In this document: positions 27,502 through 37,570 of the stretch, one piece after another
How the letters are laid out: every line of letters begins with the position of its first letter
How positions within the stretch are numbered: the stretch's first letter is position 1
DNA from: Cyanobium sp. ATX 6F1
GTDB taxonomy: Bacteria; Cyanobacteriota; Cyanobacteriia; PCC-6307; Cyanobiaceae
Reading direction: 5' to 3'
Length of the DNA stretch: 64,000 bases
NCBI RefSeq assembly: GCF_024346315.1
Contig: NZ_JAGQCS010000005.1
Coordinates: 186,001-250,000, forward strand
Notes under the pieces: generated by a model
What the model saw: the letters and a program-made list of their open reading frames with translations, nothing else
What the model was told of the DNA's origin: nothing
Databases searched by the model: none
Program-made: the position numbers and the translations under genes

Positions 27502-27804
27502 GTGCCCGACTGGTCCCCCCTGCTGCCGGGCTCGGCGCTGTGGGCCCTGGCGCTCTACCTGCCCCTGAGCGCCCCCCTGGCCCGCTTCGAGCAGGCCCTG
27601 GGGGAGGGCCCATTGGATGAGCGGCTCCAGCAGGTCGCCTTGATCCTCAGCAGTCTCGCCCTGGCCCTGGTGGTGGGGTTGCTCACCGACCTGGCCGTGA
27701 GCTGGGCCCTGGGACCCGCCTGGGCCAGCAGCCTGGGGCTGATGGCGGTGCTCGCCGGCCTGTTCTGGAGCCTGGCCAACCGGGAAAACGATCAGGATCC
27801 CTGA
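27502..27804 (+). CDS. small hydrophobic membrane protein
   Basis: 100 aa from a GTG at 27502. Three likely membrane segments (SALWALALYLPLSAPL; LILSSLALALVVGLLTDLAV; ASSLGLMAVLAGLFWSLA). It is divergent from the hydrolase gene and ends five bases before the convergent methyltransferase gene. No family recognised. Confidence 0.55.
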   Translation: MPDWSPLLPGSALWALALYLPLSAPLARFEQALGEGPLDERLQQVALILSSLALALVVGLLTDLAVSWALGPAWASSLGLMAVLAGLFWSLANRENDQDP

Positions 27805-27808
27805 AGCC

Positions 27809-28351
27809 TCAGGCGCGCCAGTCGAGCCAGGGCAGCCCCGGCACGATCGCCGCCGTGGAGGTGCGGTAACCGGCGTAATCCGGGTGTTGGAGCAGCAGCT
27901 GCCGCTCCTCGCGCCGGGCCTTGCCGCCAAGCACAGCGGCCAGGGCCAGCAGCAGCAGCAGGTGCAGGACGCTGCCGAGGGCCAGGGCCATCCCCAGGGC
28001 AGCGATCAGAACGGCCTGATAGAGCGGGTGACGCACCCGGCCATAGGCCCCCGTGGTCACCAGGGGCGCCCCGGGCATGGGGTCCGGCAGGGGGGTGAGG
28101 CTGGGCCCCAGGTTCAGGAAGGCGCGCAGAGCTTGCGCCAGTCCGACGGCCACGGCGCCGGCACCCAGCAGCCGCAGGGCCAGGGGCCACACCAACCCAA
28201 GGGCGGCCGGGGGTGGAAAAGCTGGCAGCAGCAGCAGCAGGGCGATCAGCAGCAGCTGGGCCAGCAGCCACCACTCCCCGCGGCGGTTGTCCAGCCAGCC
28301 GCCCCAGCTCAGGCCCCAGCCCCTGAGGGTCTCCGGCAGGGGATGGCTCAT
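27809..28351 (-). CDS. isoprenylcysteine carboxyl methyltransferase family protein
   Basis: 180 aa integral membrane protein. After four hydrophobic helices it has the ICMT/PEMT-type signature [12 protein letters not shown] near residue 100 and the charged end motif [19 protein letters not shown], which bind S-adenosylmethionine in this family. Bacterial members methylate lipids or other small molecules. Divergent from the phosphoketolase gene, with 146 bases between the starts that must hold promoters for both. Confidence 0.75.
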   Translation of the reverse strand: MSHPLPETLRGWGLSWGGWLDNRRGEWWLLAQLLLIALLLLLPAFPPPAALGLVWPLALRLLGAGAVAVGLAQALRAFLNLGPSLTPLPDPMPGAPLVTTGAYGRVRHPLYQAVLIAALGMALALGSVLHLLLLLALAAVLGGKARREERQLLLQHPDYAGYRTSTAAIVPGLPWLDWRA

Positions 28352-28497
28352 CGCGGGGCCAGGCGGCTCTCTCCACTCTGACCAGCCCCGAAGGGGATCG
28401 CTGCGGAGGGTTGGTGTCGAGACCCTGGCTTGTGATGCTCCATGCCCGTCCCTTGCCGAACTCTGGCTACGGTCCGACGGTCCGGCGCCGCGACCCT

Positions 28498-30927
28498 ATG
28501 GAACCCCTCACGATCGAGGTCGACCCGCAGAGCCTGGTTGACCCCGGCGCGGAGGAACTGGCCCTGATCGACGCCTGGTGGCGGGCGGCCAACTACCTGG
28601 CCGTGGGAATGATCTACTTGCAGGACAACCCCCTGCTACGGGAGCCGCTGCGGCCCGAGCACATCAAGAACCGGCTGCTGGGCCACTGGGGCTCCAGTCC
28701 GGGTCAGGCGTTCATCTGGGCCCACGCCAACCGGATGATCCGCCGGCACGACCTGGACATGATCTACCTGTCGGGGCCGGGCCATGGAGCTCCGGGGGTG
28801 CTGGGCCCCACCTACCTCGATGGCAGCTACAGCGCGGTCTATCCCGACAAATCCCAGGACGCCGATGGGATGCGGCGCTTCTTCAAGCAATTCTCCTTCC
28901 CCGGCCACATCGGCAGCCACTGCACCCCCGAAACCCCGGGCTCGATCCACGAGGGGGGCGAACTGGGCTATGTGCTCTCCCACGCCTGCGGCGCGGTGTT
29001 CGACAACCCGGAGCTGATCGCCCTGGCCTGCGTCGGTGACGGGGAGGCCGAGACCGGCCCCCTGGCCACCTCCTGGCACATCAACAAGTTCCTCAATCCG
29101 ATCAGCGATGGCGCCGTGCTGCCGGTGCTGCACCTGAACGGCTACAAGATCGCCAACCCCACCCTGCTGGCCCGCATCGGCCATCAGGAACTGGAGCATC
29201 TGATGCGCGGTTACGGCTGGAATCCGCTGTTCGTGGAAGGGCACGAACCGGAGGCCATGCACCGGGCGATGGCCGCGGCGATGGATCAGGCGGTGGGGCA
29301 GATCCTGGCCATCCGCCAGCAGGCCCGCTCCAGCGGTGAGGCCTTCCGGCCCGCCTGGCCGATGATCGTGCTGCGCTCCCCCAAGGGCTGGACCGGTCCG
29401 ACGGAACTCAACGGCAAGAAGCTGGAGGGTTTCTGGCGCTCCCACCAGGTGCCGCTGCCGGCGCCGAACAAGGATCCCGAGCAGTTGCGGATGCTGGAGG
29501 ACTGGCTGCGCAGCTACCGGCCCGAGGAGCTGTTCGACGCGGGCGGAACCCTGATCCCGGAGCTGCAGAGCCTCTCACCGGCAGGCGGCCGCCGCATGGG
29601 CTCCAACCCCCATGCCAACGGCGGCCAGCTGCGCCGCAAGCTGCAGCTGCCGCCGATCTCCCACTACGCCGTGCCGGTGGATCAGCCCGGCCAGGAGGAG
29701 GTGGAGAACACCGCGCCGCTCGGGGCCCTGTTGCGCGACACCATTGCCCGCAACCCCGATTCCCTGCGGGTGTTCGGGCCCGATGAAACCGCCTCGAACC
29801 GGCTGCAGGCGATCTACGAGGTCAGCAAGAAGGTCTGGATGGAGGAACTGCTTCCGGAAGACGTGGGCGGCGGCGAACTGAGCCGTTCAGGTCGTGTGGT
29901 GGAGATGCTCAGCGAGCACACCCTGGTGGGAATGATGGAGGGCTACCTGCTCACCGGGCGCTACGGCTTCTTCCACACCTATGAGGCCTTCGCCCATGTG
30001 ATCGCCTCGATGTTCAACCAGCACGCCAAGTGGCTGGAATCCTGCATCCACCACGCCCCCTGGCGCGCCCCGATCGGCCCCTGGAACTGCCTGATTTCCA
30101 GCACCGTCTGGCGCCAGGACCACAACGGCTTCACCCACCAGGACCCGGGCTTCATCGACCTGGCCGGGAACAAGAGCGGCGAGGTGGTGCGTGTGTATCT
30201 TCCGGCCGATGCCAACTCCCTGCTGGCGGTGGCCGAGGAGGCCTTCCTGGAAACCAACGTCTGCAACATCATCGTTTCCGACAAGCAGAAGCATCTGCAA
30301 TACCTCTCCCTGGAGCAGGCCCAGCGGCATGTGGCCAAGGGAATCGGCCTCTGGGAGTGGGCCAGCAACGACGACCGGGGCACCGAACCCGACAACCCGG
30401 ATGTGGTGATGGCCTGCGCCGGCGACATCCCCACCAAGGAGACCCTCGCCGCCGTCGAGATCCTGCGCAGCGAAATTCCGCAGCTCAGAGTCCGGGTGAT
30501 CAACGTGGTCAAGCTGTTTGCTCTCACCCAGCCGAGCGAGCACCCGCACGGGCTGAGCGACCGGGATTTCGACAGCCTGTTCACCACCGATCGGCCTGTG
30601 ATGTTCAACTTCCACGGCTACCCCTGGTTGATCCACCGGCTCACCTACAACCGCACCAACCACGCCAATTTCCACGTTCGCGGGTACAAGGAAAAGGGCA
30701 ACATCAACACCCCTTTGGAGCTGGCGATGAACAATCAGATCGACCGCTTCAACCTGGTGATCGACGTGATCGACCGGGTGCCCTCCCTGGGCTCCCGCGC
30801 CGCCCACGTGAAGGAACGCATGAAGGATCTGATCCTCGAGAACCGCGCCTACGCCCATACTCACGGCATGGACAGCCCTGACGTGACCGACTGGCGCTGG
30901 AACCCCGCCCTGGAGGATCGGCTTTGA
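28498..30927 (+). CDS. xfp: phosphoketolase
   Basis: 809 aa. Thiamine-diphosphate enzyme splitting xylulose-5-P (and often fructose-6-P) with phosphate into acetyl-phosphate plus glyceraldehyde-3-P (or erythrose-4-P). Landmarks: [58 protein letters not shown], the ThDP motif [15 protein letters not shown], and the C-terminal [21 protein letters not shown]. The ATG at 28498 gives the normal family N-terminus. Its last codons overlap the start of glgP (TTGA), so the two are translationally coupled. Confidence 0.95.
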   Translation: MEPLTIEVDPQSLVDPGAEELALIDAWWRAANYLAVGMIYLQDNPLLREPLRPEHIKNRLLGHWGSSPGQAFIWAHANRMIRRHDLDMIYLSGPGHGAPGVLGPTYLDGSYSAVYPDKSQDADGMRRFFKQFSFPGHIGSHCTPETPGSIHEGGELGYVLSHACGAVFDNPELIALACVGDGEAETGPLATSWHINKFLNPISDGAVLPVLHLNGYKIANPTLLARIGHQELEHLMRGYGWNPLFVEGHEPEAMHRAMAAAMDQAVGQILAIRQQARSSGEAFRPAWPMIVLRSPKGWTGPTELNGKKLEGFWRSHQVPLPAPNKDPEQLRMLEDWLRSYRPEELFDAGGTLIPELQSLSPAGGRRMGSNPHANGGQLRRKLQLPPISHYAVPVDQPGQEEVENTAPLGALLRDTIARNPDSLRVFGPDETASNRLQAIYEVSKKVWMEELLPEDVGGGELSRSGRVVEMLSEHTLVGMMEGYLLTGRYGFFHTYEAFAHVIASMFNQHAKWLESCIHHAPWRAPIGPWNCLISSTVWRQDHNGFTHQDPGFIDLAGNKSGEVVRVYLPADANSLLAVAEEAFLETNVCNIIVSDKQKHLQYLSLEQAQRHVAKGIGLWEWASNDDRGTEPDNPDVVMACAGDIPTKETLAAVEILRSEIPQLRVRVINVVKLFALTQPSEHPHGLSDRDFDSLFTTDRPVMFNFHGYPWLIHRLTYNRTNHANFHVRGYKEKGNINTPLELAMNNQIDRFNLVIDVIDRVPSLGSRAAHVKERMKDLILENRAYAHTHGMDSPDVTDWRWNPALEDRL

Positions 30928-33446
30928 GCGACACCCTGCCCATGGAGCTAAGGCTGCCCACCCCGGGCTGCAACGCGGACACCAACCGCAACGGCCTCAC
31001 CGCTGACGACGTGTTCGCCGGCATGACCGAGCACCTGTTCTTCAGCCTCGGCAAGCTCGCCCCCGCCGCCAACCACCACGACCTCTACATGGCCCTGAGC
31101 CATGCGGTGCGCGACCGGCTGATGACCCGCTACCTGGCGGGCATCGAGGCGATCAGCGCCACCCCTAAGCGGGTGGTGGCCTACCTCTCGGCCGAGTTCC
31201 TGGTCGGGCCCCAGCTGGGCAACAACCTGTTGATGCTGGGCATCCAGGAGCAGGCCAGCGAAGCCCTGCGCCGCTTCGGGGTGAATTCCCTGGAACAGAT
31301 CACCGAGATGGAGGAGGAACCGGGCCTGGGCAACGGCGGTCTCGGTCGCCTGGCGGCCTGCTACCTGGAATCCCTCTCCAGCCTGGAAATCCCCGCCACC
31401 GGCTACGGCATCCGCTACGAGTTCGGGATCTTCGACCAGCTGATTCGCGATGGCTGGCAGGTGGAGATCACCGACAAGTGGCTTAAGGGGGGCTGGCCCT
31501 GGGAGGTGCCCCACCCGGACCAATCCTGCTTCGTGGGCTTCGGTGGCCGCACCGAGAGCTACCAGGACGACCTGGGCCACTACCGCGTGCGCTGGATCCC
31601 GGTGGAGCATGCTATCGGCATTCCCCATGACGTGCCGGTGCTGGGCTACCGGGTCAACACCTGCAACCGCCTGAGGCTGTGGCGCGCCGACGCCGCCGAA
31701 AGCTTCGACTTCTACGCCTTCAACATCGGCGACTTCTACGGCGCCGTCGAGGAGAAGGTGGGGTCGGAAACCCTCTCCAAGGTGCTCTACCCCAACGACG
31801 GCACCGACGAGGGCCGCCGGCTGCGGCTCAAGCAGCAGCACTTCTTCGTCAGCTGTTCCCTGCAGGACATGCTGCGCAGCCTGGAGCGCCGCGGCCTGCC
31901 GGTGACGGACTTCCCCAAGCACTGGACGGTGCAGCTGAACGACACCCATCCGGCGATCGCCGTGGCCGAGCTGATGCGGCTCCTGATCGACGACAAGCGT
32001 CTGACCTGGGATCAGGCCTGGGAGATCACCAGCCAGTCACTGGCCTACACGAACCACACGCTCCTGCCCGAAGCGCTCGAGAAATGGGGCCTCGACCTGT
32101 TCGGCAGCCTGCTGCCCCGCCACCTGGAGCTGATCTTCGAGATCAACCGTCGCTTCCTGCAACAGGTGCGCCTGCGCTTCCCCGGCAACGAAGCGATCCT
32201 GCGCAAGGTGTCGATCATCGATGAGGAGGGTCGCAAGGCGGTGCGCATGGCCCACCTGGCCACCGTGGCCAGCCACCACGTCAATGGGGTCGCCGCCCTG
32301 CACAGTGATCTGGTGAAAAGCCAGCTCTTCCCGGAGTTCGCCAGCCTCTGGCCCGAGAAGTTCACCAACATCACCAACGGCGTCACGCCCAGGCGCTGGC
32401 TGGCCCTGGCCAATCCACCGCTGGCCGCTCTGGTGAGCGAGGCGATCGGTGAGGGCTGGGTCGCCGACCTCGCTCAGCTGCGCCGGCTGGAGCCCCTCCA
32501 GCACGATCGGTCCTTCCTGGAGCGCTGGGAGCAGAGCAAGCTCGCCGGCAAGAAACATCTCGCCCAGTACATCCACCGCACCAACGGCCTGCTGGTGGAT
32601 CCTTCCTCCCTGTTCGATGTGCAGGTGAAGCGGATTCACGAATACAAGCGCCAACACCTCAACGCCCTGCAGGTGATCGCCCAGTACCTGCGCATCAAGA
32701 ATGGCCTGGCTGATGGTGAAGCGCCGCGCACGGTGATCTTCGGCGGCAAGGCAGCGCCGGGCTACTACATGGCCAAACTTATTATTCGTTTTATCAACGG
32801 CATCGCCGAAACAATCAACTCCGACCCTGACATGGAGGGTCGTCTGCGGGTGGTGTTCCTGGCGGACTACACCGTGAAGCTTGGGGAAAAGGTCTACCCC
32901 TCCGCCGATCTCTCCGAGCAGATCTCCACCGCCGGCCTGGAGGCCTCAGGCACCGGCAACATGAAGTTCGCCATGAATGGCGCCCTCACCATCGGCACCC
33001 TCGATGGGGCCAACGTGGAGATCCGCGAGCAGGTGGAAGCGGAGAACTTCTTCCTGTTCGGCCACACCACCGAGGAAATCGCCACCCTGCACGCCTCGGG
33101 CTATCGCCCCTGGGATCTGGTGCACACGATCGAGGAACTGCCGGAGGTGATTCGCCTGGTGGAGCAGGGGCATTTCAGCCACGGTGATGGAGATCTGTTC
33201 CGCCCGCTGCTGCAGAACCTCATCGGCCGCGATCCCTTCTACGTGTTCGCCGACTTCAGCGCCTACCTCAAGGCCCAGCAGGAGGTGAACCGGGCCTGGG
33301 CCGATCGGGAGCGCTGGAACCGGATGTCGCTGTTGAACTCCGCCCGCTCGGGCTTCTTCTCCTCCGACCGCTCCATCGGTGAATACGCCGAGCGCATCTG
33401 GCAGGTGGCCCCCTTCCCCGTCACCATCAGCTGCGATCTCGACTGA
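30924..33446 (+). CDS. glgP: glycogen/alpha-glucan phosphorylase
   Basis: 840 aa; releases glucose-1-phosphate from glycogen. The TTG start overlaps the xfp stop; an ATG at 30942 is an alternative. Landmarks: [50 protein letters not shown], and the pyridoxal-phosphate lysine in [20 protein letters not shown]. Full length for the family. The position between xfp and ackA suggests glycogen carbon is sent straight into the phosphoketolase route. Confidence 0.95.
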   Translation: MSDTLPMELRLPTPGCNADTNRNGLTADDVFAGMTEHLFFSLGKLAPAANHHDLYMALSHAVRDRLMTRYLAGIEAISATPKRVVAYLSAEFLVGPQLGNNLLMLGIQEQASEALRRFGVNSLEQITEMEEEPGLGNGGLGRLAACYLESLSSLEIPATGYGIRYEFGIFDQLIRDGWQVEITDKWLKGGWPWEVPHPDQSCFVGFGGRTESYQDDLGHYRVRWIPVEHAIGIPHDVPVLGYRVNTCNRLRLWRADAAESFDFYAFNIGDFYGAVEEKVGSETLSKVLYPNDGTDEGRRLRLKQQHFFVSCSLQDMLRSLERRGLPVTDFPKHWTVQLNDTHPAIAVAELMRLLIDDKRLTWDQAWEITSQSLAYTNHTLLPEALEKWGLDLFGSLLPRHLELIFEINRRFLQQVRLRFPGNEAILRKVSIIDEEGRKAVRMAHLATVASHHVNGVAALHSDLVKSQLFPEFASLWPEKFTNITNGVTPRRWLALANPPLAALVSEAIGEGWVADLAQLRRLEPLQHDRSFLERWEQSKLAGKKHLAQYIHRTNGLLVDPSSLFDVQVKRIHEYKRQHLNALQVIAQYLRIKNGLADGEAPRTVIFGGKAAPGYYMAKLIIRFINGIAETINSDPDMEGRLRVVFLADYTVKLGEKVYPSADLSEQISTAGLEASGTGNMKFAMNGALTIGTLDGANVEIREQVEAENFFLFGHTTEEIATLHASGYRPWDLVHTIEELPEVIRLVEQGHFSHGDGDLFRPLLQNLIGRDPFYVFADFSAYLKAQQEVNRAWADRERWNRMSLLNSARSGFFSSDRSIGEYAERIWQVAPFPVTISCDLD

Positions 33447-33453
33447 GCGGGCC

Positions 33454-34479
33454 GTGGAGCTTGCCCTGGTGGTGAATCTGGGCAGCTCCAGCCTCAAGGG
33501 CGCGGTGATCGATCGCGCCGGGGAGCGGCTCTGGCAGGGGCAGGGCCCCGGCGGCAGCGGGGCATCGCCCTGGTTGGCAGAGCAGCTGGAGCCCTGGCGC
33601 GGCCGACTGACCCTGGCGGCCCACCGGGTGGTGCACGGGGGAGAGCGCTTCAGCGGGCCGGCCCGGATCACACCGGAACTGGTGGAAGCGCTGGAGGCGC
33701 TGGTGCCCCTGGCGCCGCTCCACAACGGGCCCGCCCTGGCCTTGATTCGCGCCTTGATCGCTTGGGATCCGGCGCTCGAGCAGTGGGCCTGCTTCGACAC
33801 CGCCTTCCACCACCACCTCCCGGAGGCCGCCTACACCTATGCCCTGCCGGCGCGCTGGCGGGCCCAGGGGCTGCGGCGCTTCGGCTTCCACGGCCTCAAC
33901 CACCAGCACGTGAGCGAGACGGTGGCCGCCCGCCTGGGCCACCCCACGCAACTTCGGCTGATCAGCTGCCACCTGGGGGCGGGTTGCTCCCTGGCGGCGA
34001 TCCAGGCCGGCCGCAGCATCGACACCACCATGGGCTACACCCCCCTGGAGGGTCTGGTGATGGCCAGCCGCAGCGGCTCTGTGGACCCCGGCCTGCTGCT
34101 GCATCTGATGCGCGAGGGCCTGCGCCCCGATCAGATCGATCAGGCCCTCAGCCGCGAAAGCGGCCTGCTCGGTCTCTCGGAGCTCAGTGGCGACTGGGCC
34201 GAGCTGCGCCGCGCCGCCGCCGCGGGCCACCGGGGCGCCAGGCTGGCCCTCGCCGTGTTTCAGCACCGGCTGCTGGCGGGCATCGGAGCCATGGCCGCCA
34301 GCCTCGGCGGAGTCGATGCCATCGCCCTCAGCGGCGGCATCGGCGCCAACGATGCCCTGTTGGAGATCGAGCTCAGGGAGCGGCTGGGCTGGCTGGGGCC
34401 GATCGAATGGCTGCGCGTTCCCTCCGATGAGGAAGGCCTGATGGCCCGCCAATGCCTGGCACTGGCAACCGCGGCTTAG
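33454..34479 (+). CDS. ackA: acetate kinase, short form
   Basis: 341 aa from a GTG at 33454, seven bases after glgP. Converts acetyl-phosphate and ADP to acetate and ATP. The key motifs are present: NLGSSSLKGAV, HRVVHGGERF with the substrate arginine, FDTAFHHHLP with the catalytic aspartate, GFHGLNHQHV, TTMGYTPLEGLVMASRSGSVDPG (split: TTMGYTPLEGL and ASRSGSVDPG), GGIGAND, and a final PSDEEGLMA. It is about 60 residues shorter than the usual 400, mainly in the N-terminal domain loops. The 3' end overlaps a convergent gene by four bases. Confidence 0.9.
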   Translation: MELALVVNLGSSSLKGAVIDRAGERLWQGQGPGGSGASPWLAEQLEPWRGRLTLAAHRVVHGGERFSGPARITPELVEALEALVPLAPLHNGPALALIRALIAWDPALEQWACFDTAFHHHLPEAAYTYALPARWRAQGLRRFGFHGLNHQHVSETVAARLGHPTQLRLISCHLGAGCSLAAIQAGRSIDTTMGYTPLEGLVMASRSGSVDPGLLLHLMREGLRPDQIDQALSRESGLLGLSELSGDWAELRRAAAAGHRGARLALAVFQHRLLAGIGAMAASLGGVDAIALSGGIGANDALLEIELRERLGWLGPIEWLRVPSDEEGLMARQCLALATAA

Positions 34480-34982
34480 CTGCGGTGGTCGGGCAGGTCG
34501 GGGGTCTGGTGCAGCAGGCGATTCAGGCGCAGCCGATCGGCATTGAGGGGATCAGGGGCCAGCTCACCGGCCTGCTCCTTGAATTTTTGCTCCACCTCCT
34601 CGGGCACCCGCACATCGAAGATGCGCTCCATCAGCGCCTCGATCGAGAACAGGTGAGCATTGATGTTCTCCAGGTCGCCGATGGCCTGCTGCATGGCGTC
34701 GTTCTCCTCTGACGGTGGCTCGGGAGCTCCCTTGGCCCCGGCTGCCGTGGGCGGTGCGGCAGGTGGTGTCTCAGCGTCACCGTGGATCTTCTGCAGGTCT
34801 TCGAGCACCCGCCCGGCCAGGGTGCGAAAGGATTGCAGCGCAGCCCAATTGAGCTCCTGCTGCTGGCGCAGGGTGGGGTTTTCGCGAATCAATCGGTCGT
34901 GTTCCCGATAAAAACGCTGGCAGTCAGGGCATTGGCAGGGCTCTTCGGGCACCGCACTCCCTTGGTTCTCAAATTCCATCAT
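34476..34982 (-). CDS. conserved hypothetical protein with CxCxxC motif
   Basis: 168 aa. Near the N-terminus it has CQCPDCQRF, which may bind a metal. An alanine/proline-rich linker at about 70-95 separates two helical parts. The C-terminal half is acidic and helical (IGDLENINAHLFSIEALMERIFDVR). No family recognised. It converges on ackA with a four-base overlap, and lies 24 bases downstream of the next gene on the same strand. Confidence 0.55.
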   Translation of the reverse strand: MMEFENQGSAVPEEPCQCPDCQRFYREHDRLIRENPTLRQQQELNWAALQSFRTLAGRVLEDLQKIHGDAETPPAAPPTAAGAKGAPEPPSEENDAMQQAIGDLENINAHLFSIEALMERIFDVRVPEEVEQKFKEQAGELAPDPLNADRLRLNRLLHQTPDLPDHRS

Positions 34983-35006
34983 GGCATTGCCCAGCCCTGG
35001 CTTCTC

Positions 35007-35330
35007 TCAAGCCGTCATCGATCCGGCGTCGTACTCCGGACCGTCGTCACACTCGAGCACGACGGGGAGGGGAATTTCGATCGAGCTGACCACCCCGATC
35101 ACGTCCCGCAGCCGCATGGAGTCGGCAAACCAGCCCATGGCCTGCTCCACATCCCCGCGCTTCTCGGCGTCGGTGGCCTGATCCTCATGGGCCTCCGCCA
35201 GCAGGGCCAGCCAACAGAGGCAGCGGGCCTGAACCACGGAAAGGTCCAGGTCACCTCCCTGGTTGGCGGCGATGCGCTCACTTTCCTGTTGCACCAGCAG
35301 CCGCAAGCGCAGATCGTGAAGCTGGGTCAT
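35007..35330 (-). CDS. conserved hypothetical helical protein
   Basis: 107 aa, mostly helical (QLHDLRLRLLVQQESERIAA; ARCLCWLALLAEAHEDQA; AMGWFADSMRLRDVIG), ending in an acidic tail (ECDDGPEYDAG). No motif that I can name. It is probably cotranscribed with the CxCxxC gene. Confidence 0.5.
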   Translation of the reverse strand: MTQLHDLRLRLLVQQESERIAANQGGDLDLSVVQARCLCWLALLAEAHEDQATDAEKRGDVEQAMGWFADSMRLRDVIGVVSSIEIPLPVVLECDDGPEYDAGSMTA

Positions 35331-35489
35331 CGGGGAAGGACGACTGGGCCCACGCTAGCTGCAGGGGCCCGAATGGAAAGACCACCACCCGTAGCGCAGG
35401 CTACCGGCGCCAGCCTTTGTTTACGGGCCATGGTGAAGCGCTGGCGGGGTCCCTTTCTCCAACGAGCGTGCTGACTGGGGGCTGCCTAC

Positions 35490-35562
<73 letters not shown>

Positions 35563-35621
35563 CTGGCTGGCCATTATGGGCGCCGCCTGCGGGGTCAGCC
35601 CACGGGGGCATGATGGAGCTC

Positions 35622-36002
35622 GAAAGCAGGCGAGGTGGTCGCAATCGGGGGTTCACCCCCGGTTGAGGAAAGTCCGGGCTCCCCAATGTCCAGGCCTGCT
35701 GGGTAACGCCCAGTGCGGGTGACCGTGAGGAGAGTGCCACAGAAACACACCGCCGATGGCCCGGGCTTGCCCGGCGCACAGGCAAGGGTGCAAAGGTGCG
35801 GTAAGAGCGCACCAGCAGCATCGAGAGGTGCTGGCTCGGTAAACCCCGGCTGGGAGCAAGGCCCAGGGACAACGGTTGGCCATGACACCCGTCCCGACCT
35901 AAGTGCGCCGCTCGAGGCCGTTGGTAACAACGGTCCCAGATAGATGACCGCCCCGGATCGCTTCGGCGAACCGGAACAGAACCCGGCTTACGTCCTGCTT
36001 TC
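35622..36002 (+). ncRNA. rnpB: RNase P RNA
   Basis: The 5' end GAAAGCAGG pairs with the 3' end CCTGCTTTC to form helix P1. Conserved core elements are present in order: GAGGAAAGTCCGGGCTCC near 35664, ACAGAAACA near 35739, the GGTAAACCCC region near 35840, and CAGATAGATGACCGCC with the 3' ACAGAACCCGGCTTA. It processes the 5' ends of tRNA precursors. It sits 60 bases from tRNA-Arg, on the other strand, and 40 bases before rnc. Confidence 0.97.
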
Positions 36003-36041
36003 ACCCCTTCGCGGCCCCAACGGACCGCCCCTCCCGATCCG

Positions 36042-36755
36042 ATGTCGATCACGAGCGAACGCCGCCAGCAGTTGGTTGCCTTCCTGGCGTCCCTGGGGCT
36101 GGAGGAGCCCCCGGATCTGGGCCCGATCGATGAGGCCCTGACCCACACCTCCGCCGGCCGGGCCCGCAACCATGAGCACCTGGAGTTCCTGGGCGATGCG
36201 GTGCTCAGGCTGGCGGCGTCCGAACACCTGCAACGCCACCACCCGCAACTCAGCGTTGGTGCTTGCTCAGCCCTGCGCGCCCAGCTGGTGAGCGACCGAG
36301 CCCTGGCCGACCTCGGCGCCGCCTGTGGGATCGAATCAGTGTTGCTGCAAGCGGAGGCCACCCGCCGCGACCCGCTGGCCGCCCCCACCGTGCGCGCCGA
36401 GAGCACCGAAGCGCTGATCGGTGGCCTCTACGAAGCCTGGGGCAGCCTGGAGCCCGTGCACCGCTGGCTGGCGCCCCATTGGCAGCGCGCCACCGCCGAG
36501 CTGCTGGCGGACCCTCACCGCCACAACTGGAAGCAGGCGCTGCAGGAATGGAGCCAGGGCTTGGGGCTGGGGCTGCCGAGCTACGCGGTCGAGGAACGCC
36601 ACAGCAGCCATGGCCACCCGGAGCGCTTCCATGGCCGGGTGCAGCTGGCGGGGAAACCCCTGGGTGAGGGTTACGGCCGCTCGCGCCGCGATGCGGAGCA
36701 ACAGGCGGCCCGTCAGGCCCTGGAGCGGTTGAAGCAGGAGCAGCCCAGCCCCTGA
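36042..36755 (+). CDS. rnc: ribonuclease III
   Basis: 237 aa. Double-strand RNA endonuclease for rRNA and mRNA processing. The signature is NHEHLEFLGDAVLRLAASE near residue 43, with the second catalytic cluster at RAESTEALIGGLYEAW around residue 126. A C-terminal double-stranded RNA-binding domain follows (NWKQALQEWSQG ... GRSRRDAEQQAARQALERL). The usual AD before the second glutamate reads AE, otherwise normal. Being next to rnpB makes a small RNA-processing cluster. Confidence 0.93.
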   Translation: MSITSERRQQLVAFLASLGLEEPPDLGPIDEALTHTSAGRARNHEHLEFLGDAVLRLAASEHLQRHHPQLSVGACSALRAQLVSDRALADLGAACGIESVLLQAEATRRDPLAAPTVRAESTEALIGGLYEAWGSLEPVHRWLAPHWQRATAELLADPHRHNWKQALQEWSQGLGLGLPSYAVEERHSSHGHPERFHGRVQLAGKPLGEGYGRSRRDAEQQAARQALERLKQEQPSP

Positions 36756-36774
36756 GCGGGTGCCAGCACGGCGC

Positions 36775-36951
36775 TCAGACCTTTTCCAGGTGCTTGAGGG
36801 GCAGGGTCACCAGCTTGTCCCAGTTGCCGCCCTCGAACAGCACCGCCGCCCGCACATCGCTGATGCGCTGCACGAAGCCGCGGTAGCCGTCGTAGATGGA
36901 GCGGGCGTCGCGCACCACCACGGTGGAGCCCGGCAGGATCAGTTCAGCCAT
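36775..36951 (-). CDS. ndhS: NAD(P)H dehydrogenase subunit NdhS
   Basis: 58 aa from the ATG at 36951 ([13 protein letters not shown]). SH3-like fold with the diagnostic [22 protein letters not shown] end. NdhS is the ferredoxin-docking subunit of the photosynthetic NDH-1 complex on thylakoids, used in cyclic electron flow. It is divergent from rimM, with 53 bases between the starts. It resembles NdhS rather than NdhO, which ends differently. Confidence 0.85.
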   Translation of the reverse strand: MAELILPGSTVVVRDARSIYDGYRGFVQRISDVRAAVLFEGGNWDKLVTLPLKHLEKV

Positions 36952-37004
36952 GGGGTCAGCCCGTCGTGCCGCCATTATCGGCTCAGGCGCCCGCAACCGA
37001 CGCG

Positions 37005-37547
37005 ATGGATGAGTGGCTGATGGTGGGCAAGGTGGTGGCGGCGCAGGGTCTGCGCGGAGAGCTGCGCGTGGTGCCCCGCAGCGATTTCCCGGAACGTTTC
37101 ACCGCCCCCGGACCCCGCTGGTTGCGCCTGAAGCAGGCAGAACCCCGCCCGGTGGATCTGGTGGCCGGGCGGCAGCTGCCGGGCAAAGAGCTGTTCGTGG
37201 TGCGCCTGGCGGGCATCGACAGCCGCGAGGCCGCCGAAGCCCTCGTCGGCCAGGAACTGCTGGTGCGCGGCGACGACCGGCCGGAGCTGGCCGAGGGGGA
37301 GTTCCACCTCAGTGACCTGGTCGGTCTGCAGGTGCGGCTCGAGGCCGATGGCCGCAGCATCGGCACCGTGGTCGATCTGCTCTCGGCCGGCAACGATCTG
37401 CTGGAGGTGGAACTCAACGCCGAAGGTGCGGGGGAGGGGAAGGGGAGGCGCGTGCTGGTGCCGTTCGTCGAGGCGATCGTGCCCACGGTGAACCTTGCCG
37501 AGGGTTGGCTGGGCCTGACACCACCACCGGGGTTGTTGGATTCCTGA
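37005..37547 (+). CDS. rimM: ribosome maturation factor RimM
   Basis: 180 aa from the ATG at 37005 ([16 protein letters not shown]), matching the family N-terminus; a GTG at 36966 would add 13 residues. N-terminal beta-barrel with [18 protein letters not shown], then the PRC-barrel domain ([11 protein letters not shown] ... [18 protein letters not shown] ... [15 protein letters not shown]). It helps assemble the 30S subunit head. Confidence 0.92.
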   Translation: MDEWLMVGKVVAAQGLRGELRVVPRSDFPERFTAPGPRWLRLKQAEPRPVDLVAGRQLPGKELFVVRLAGIDSREAAEALVGQELLVRGDDRPELAEGEFHLSDLVGLQVRLEADGRSIGTVVDLLSAGNDLLEVELNAEGAGEGKGRRVLVPFVEAIVPTVNLAEGWLGLTPPPGLLDS

Positions 37548-37570
37548 GGGGCCCCATAGCATCAGCTCCC

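Noticed and set aside
36775-36951. Naming the small NDH subunit NdhO
   Set aside because: NdhO ends in a different proline/tryptophan motif; the [11 protein letters not shown] ending fits NdhS.
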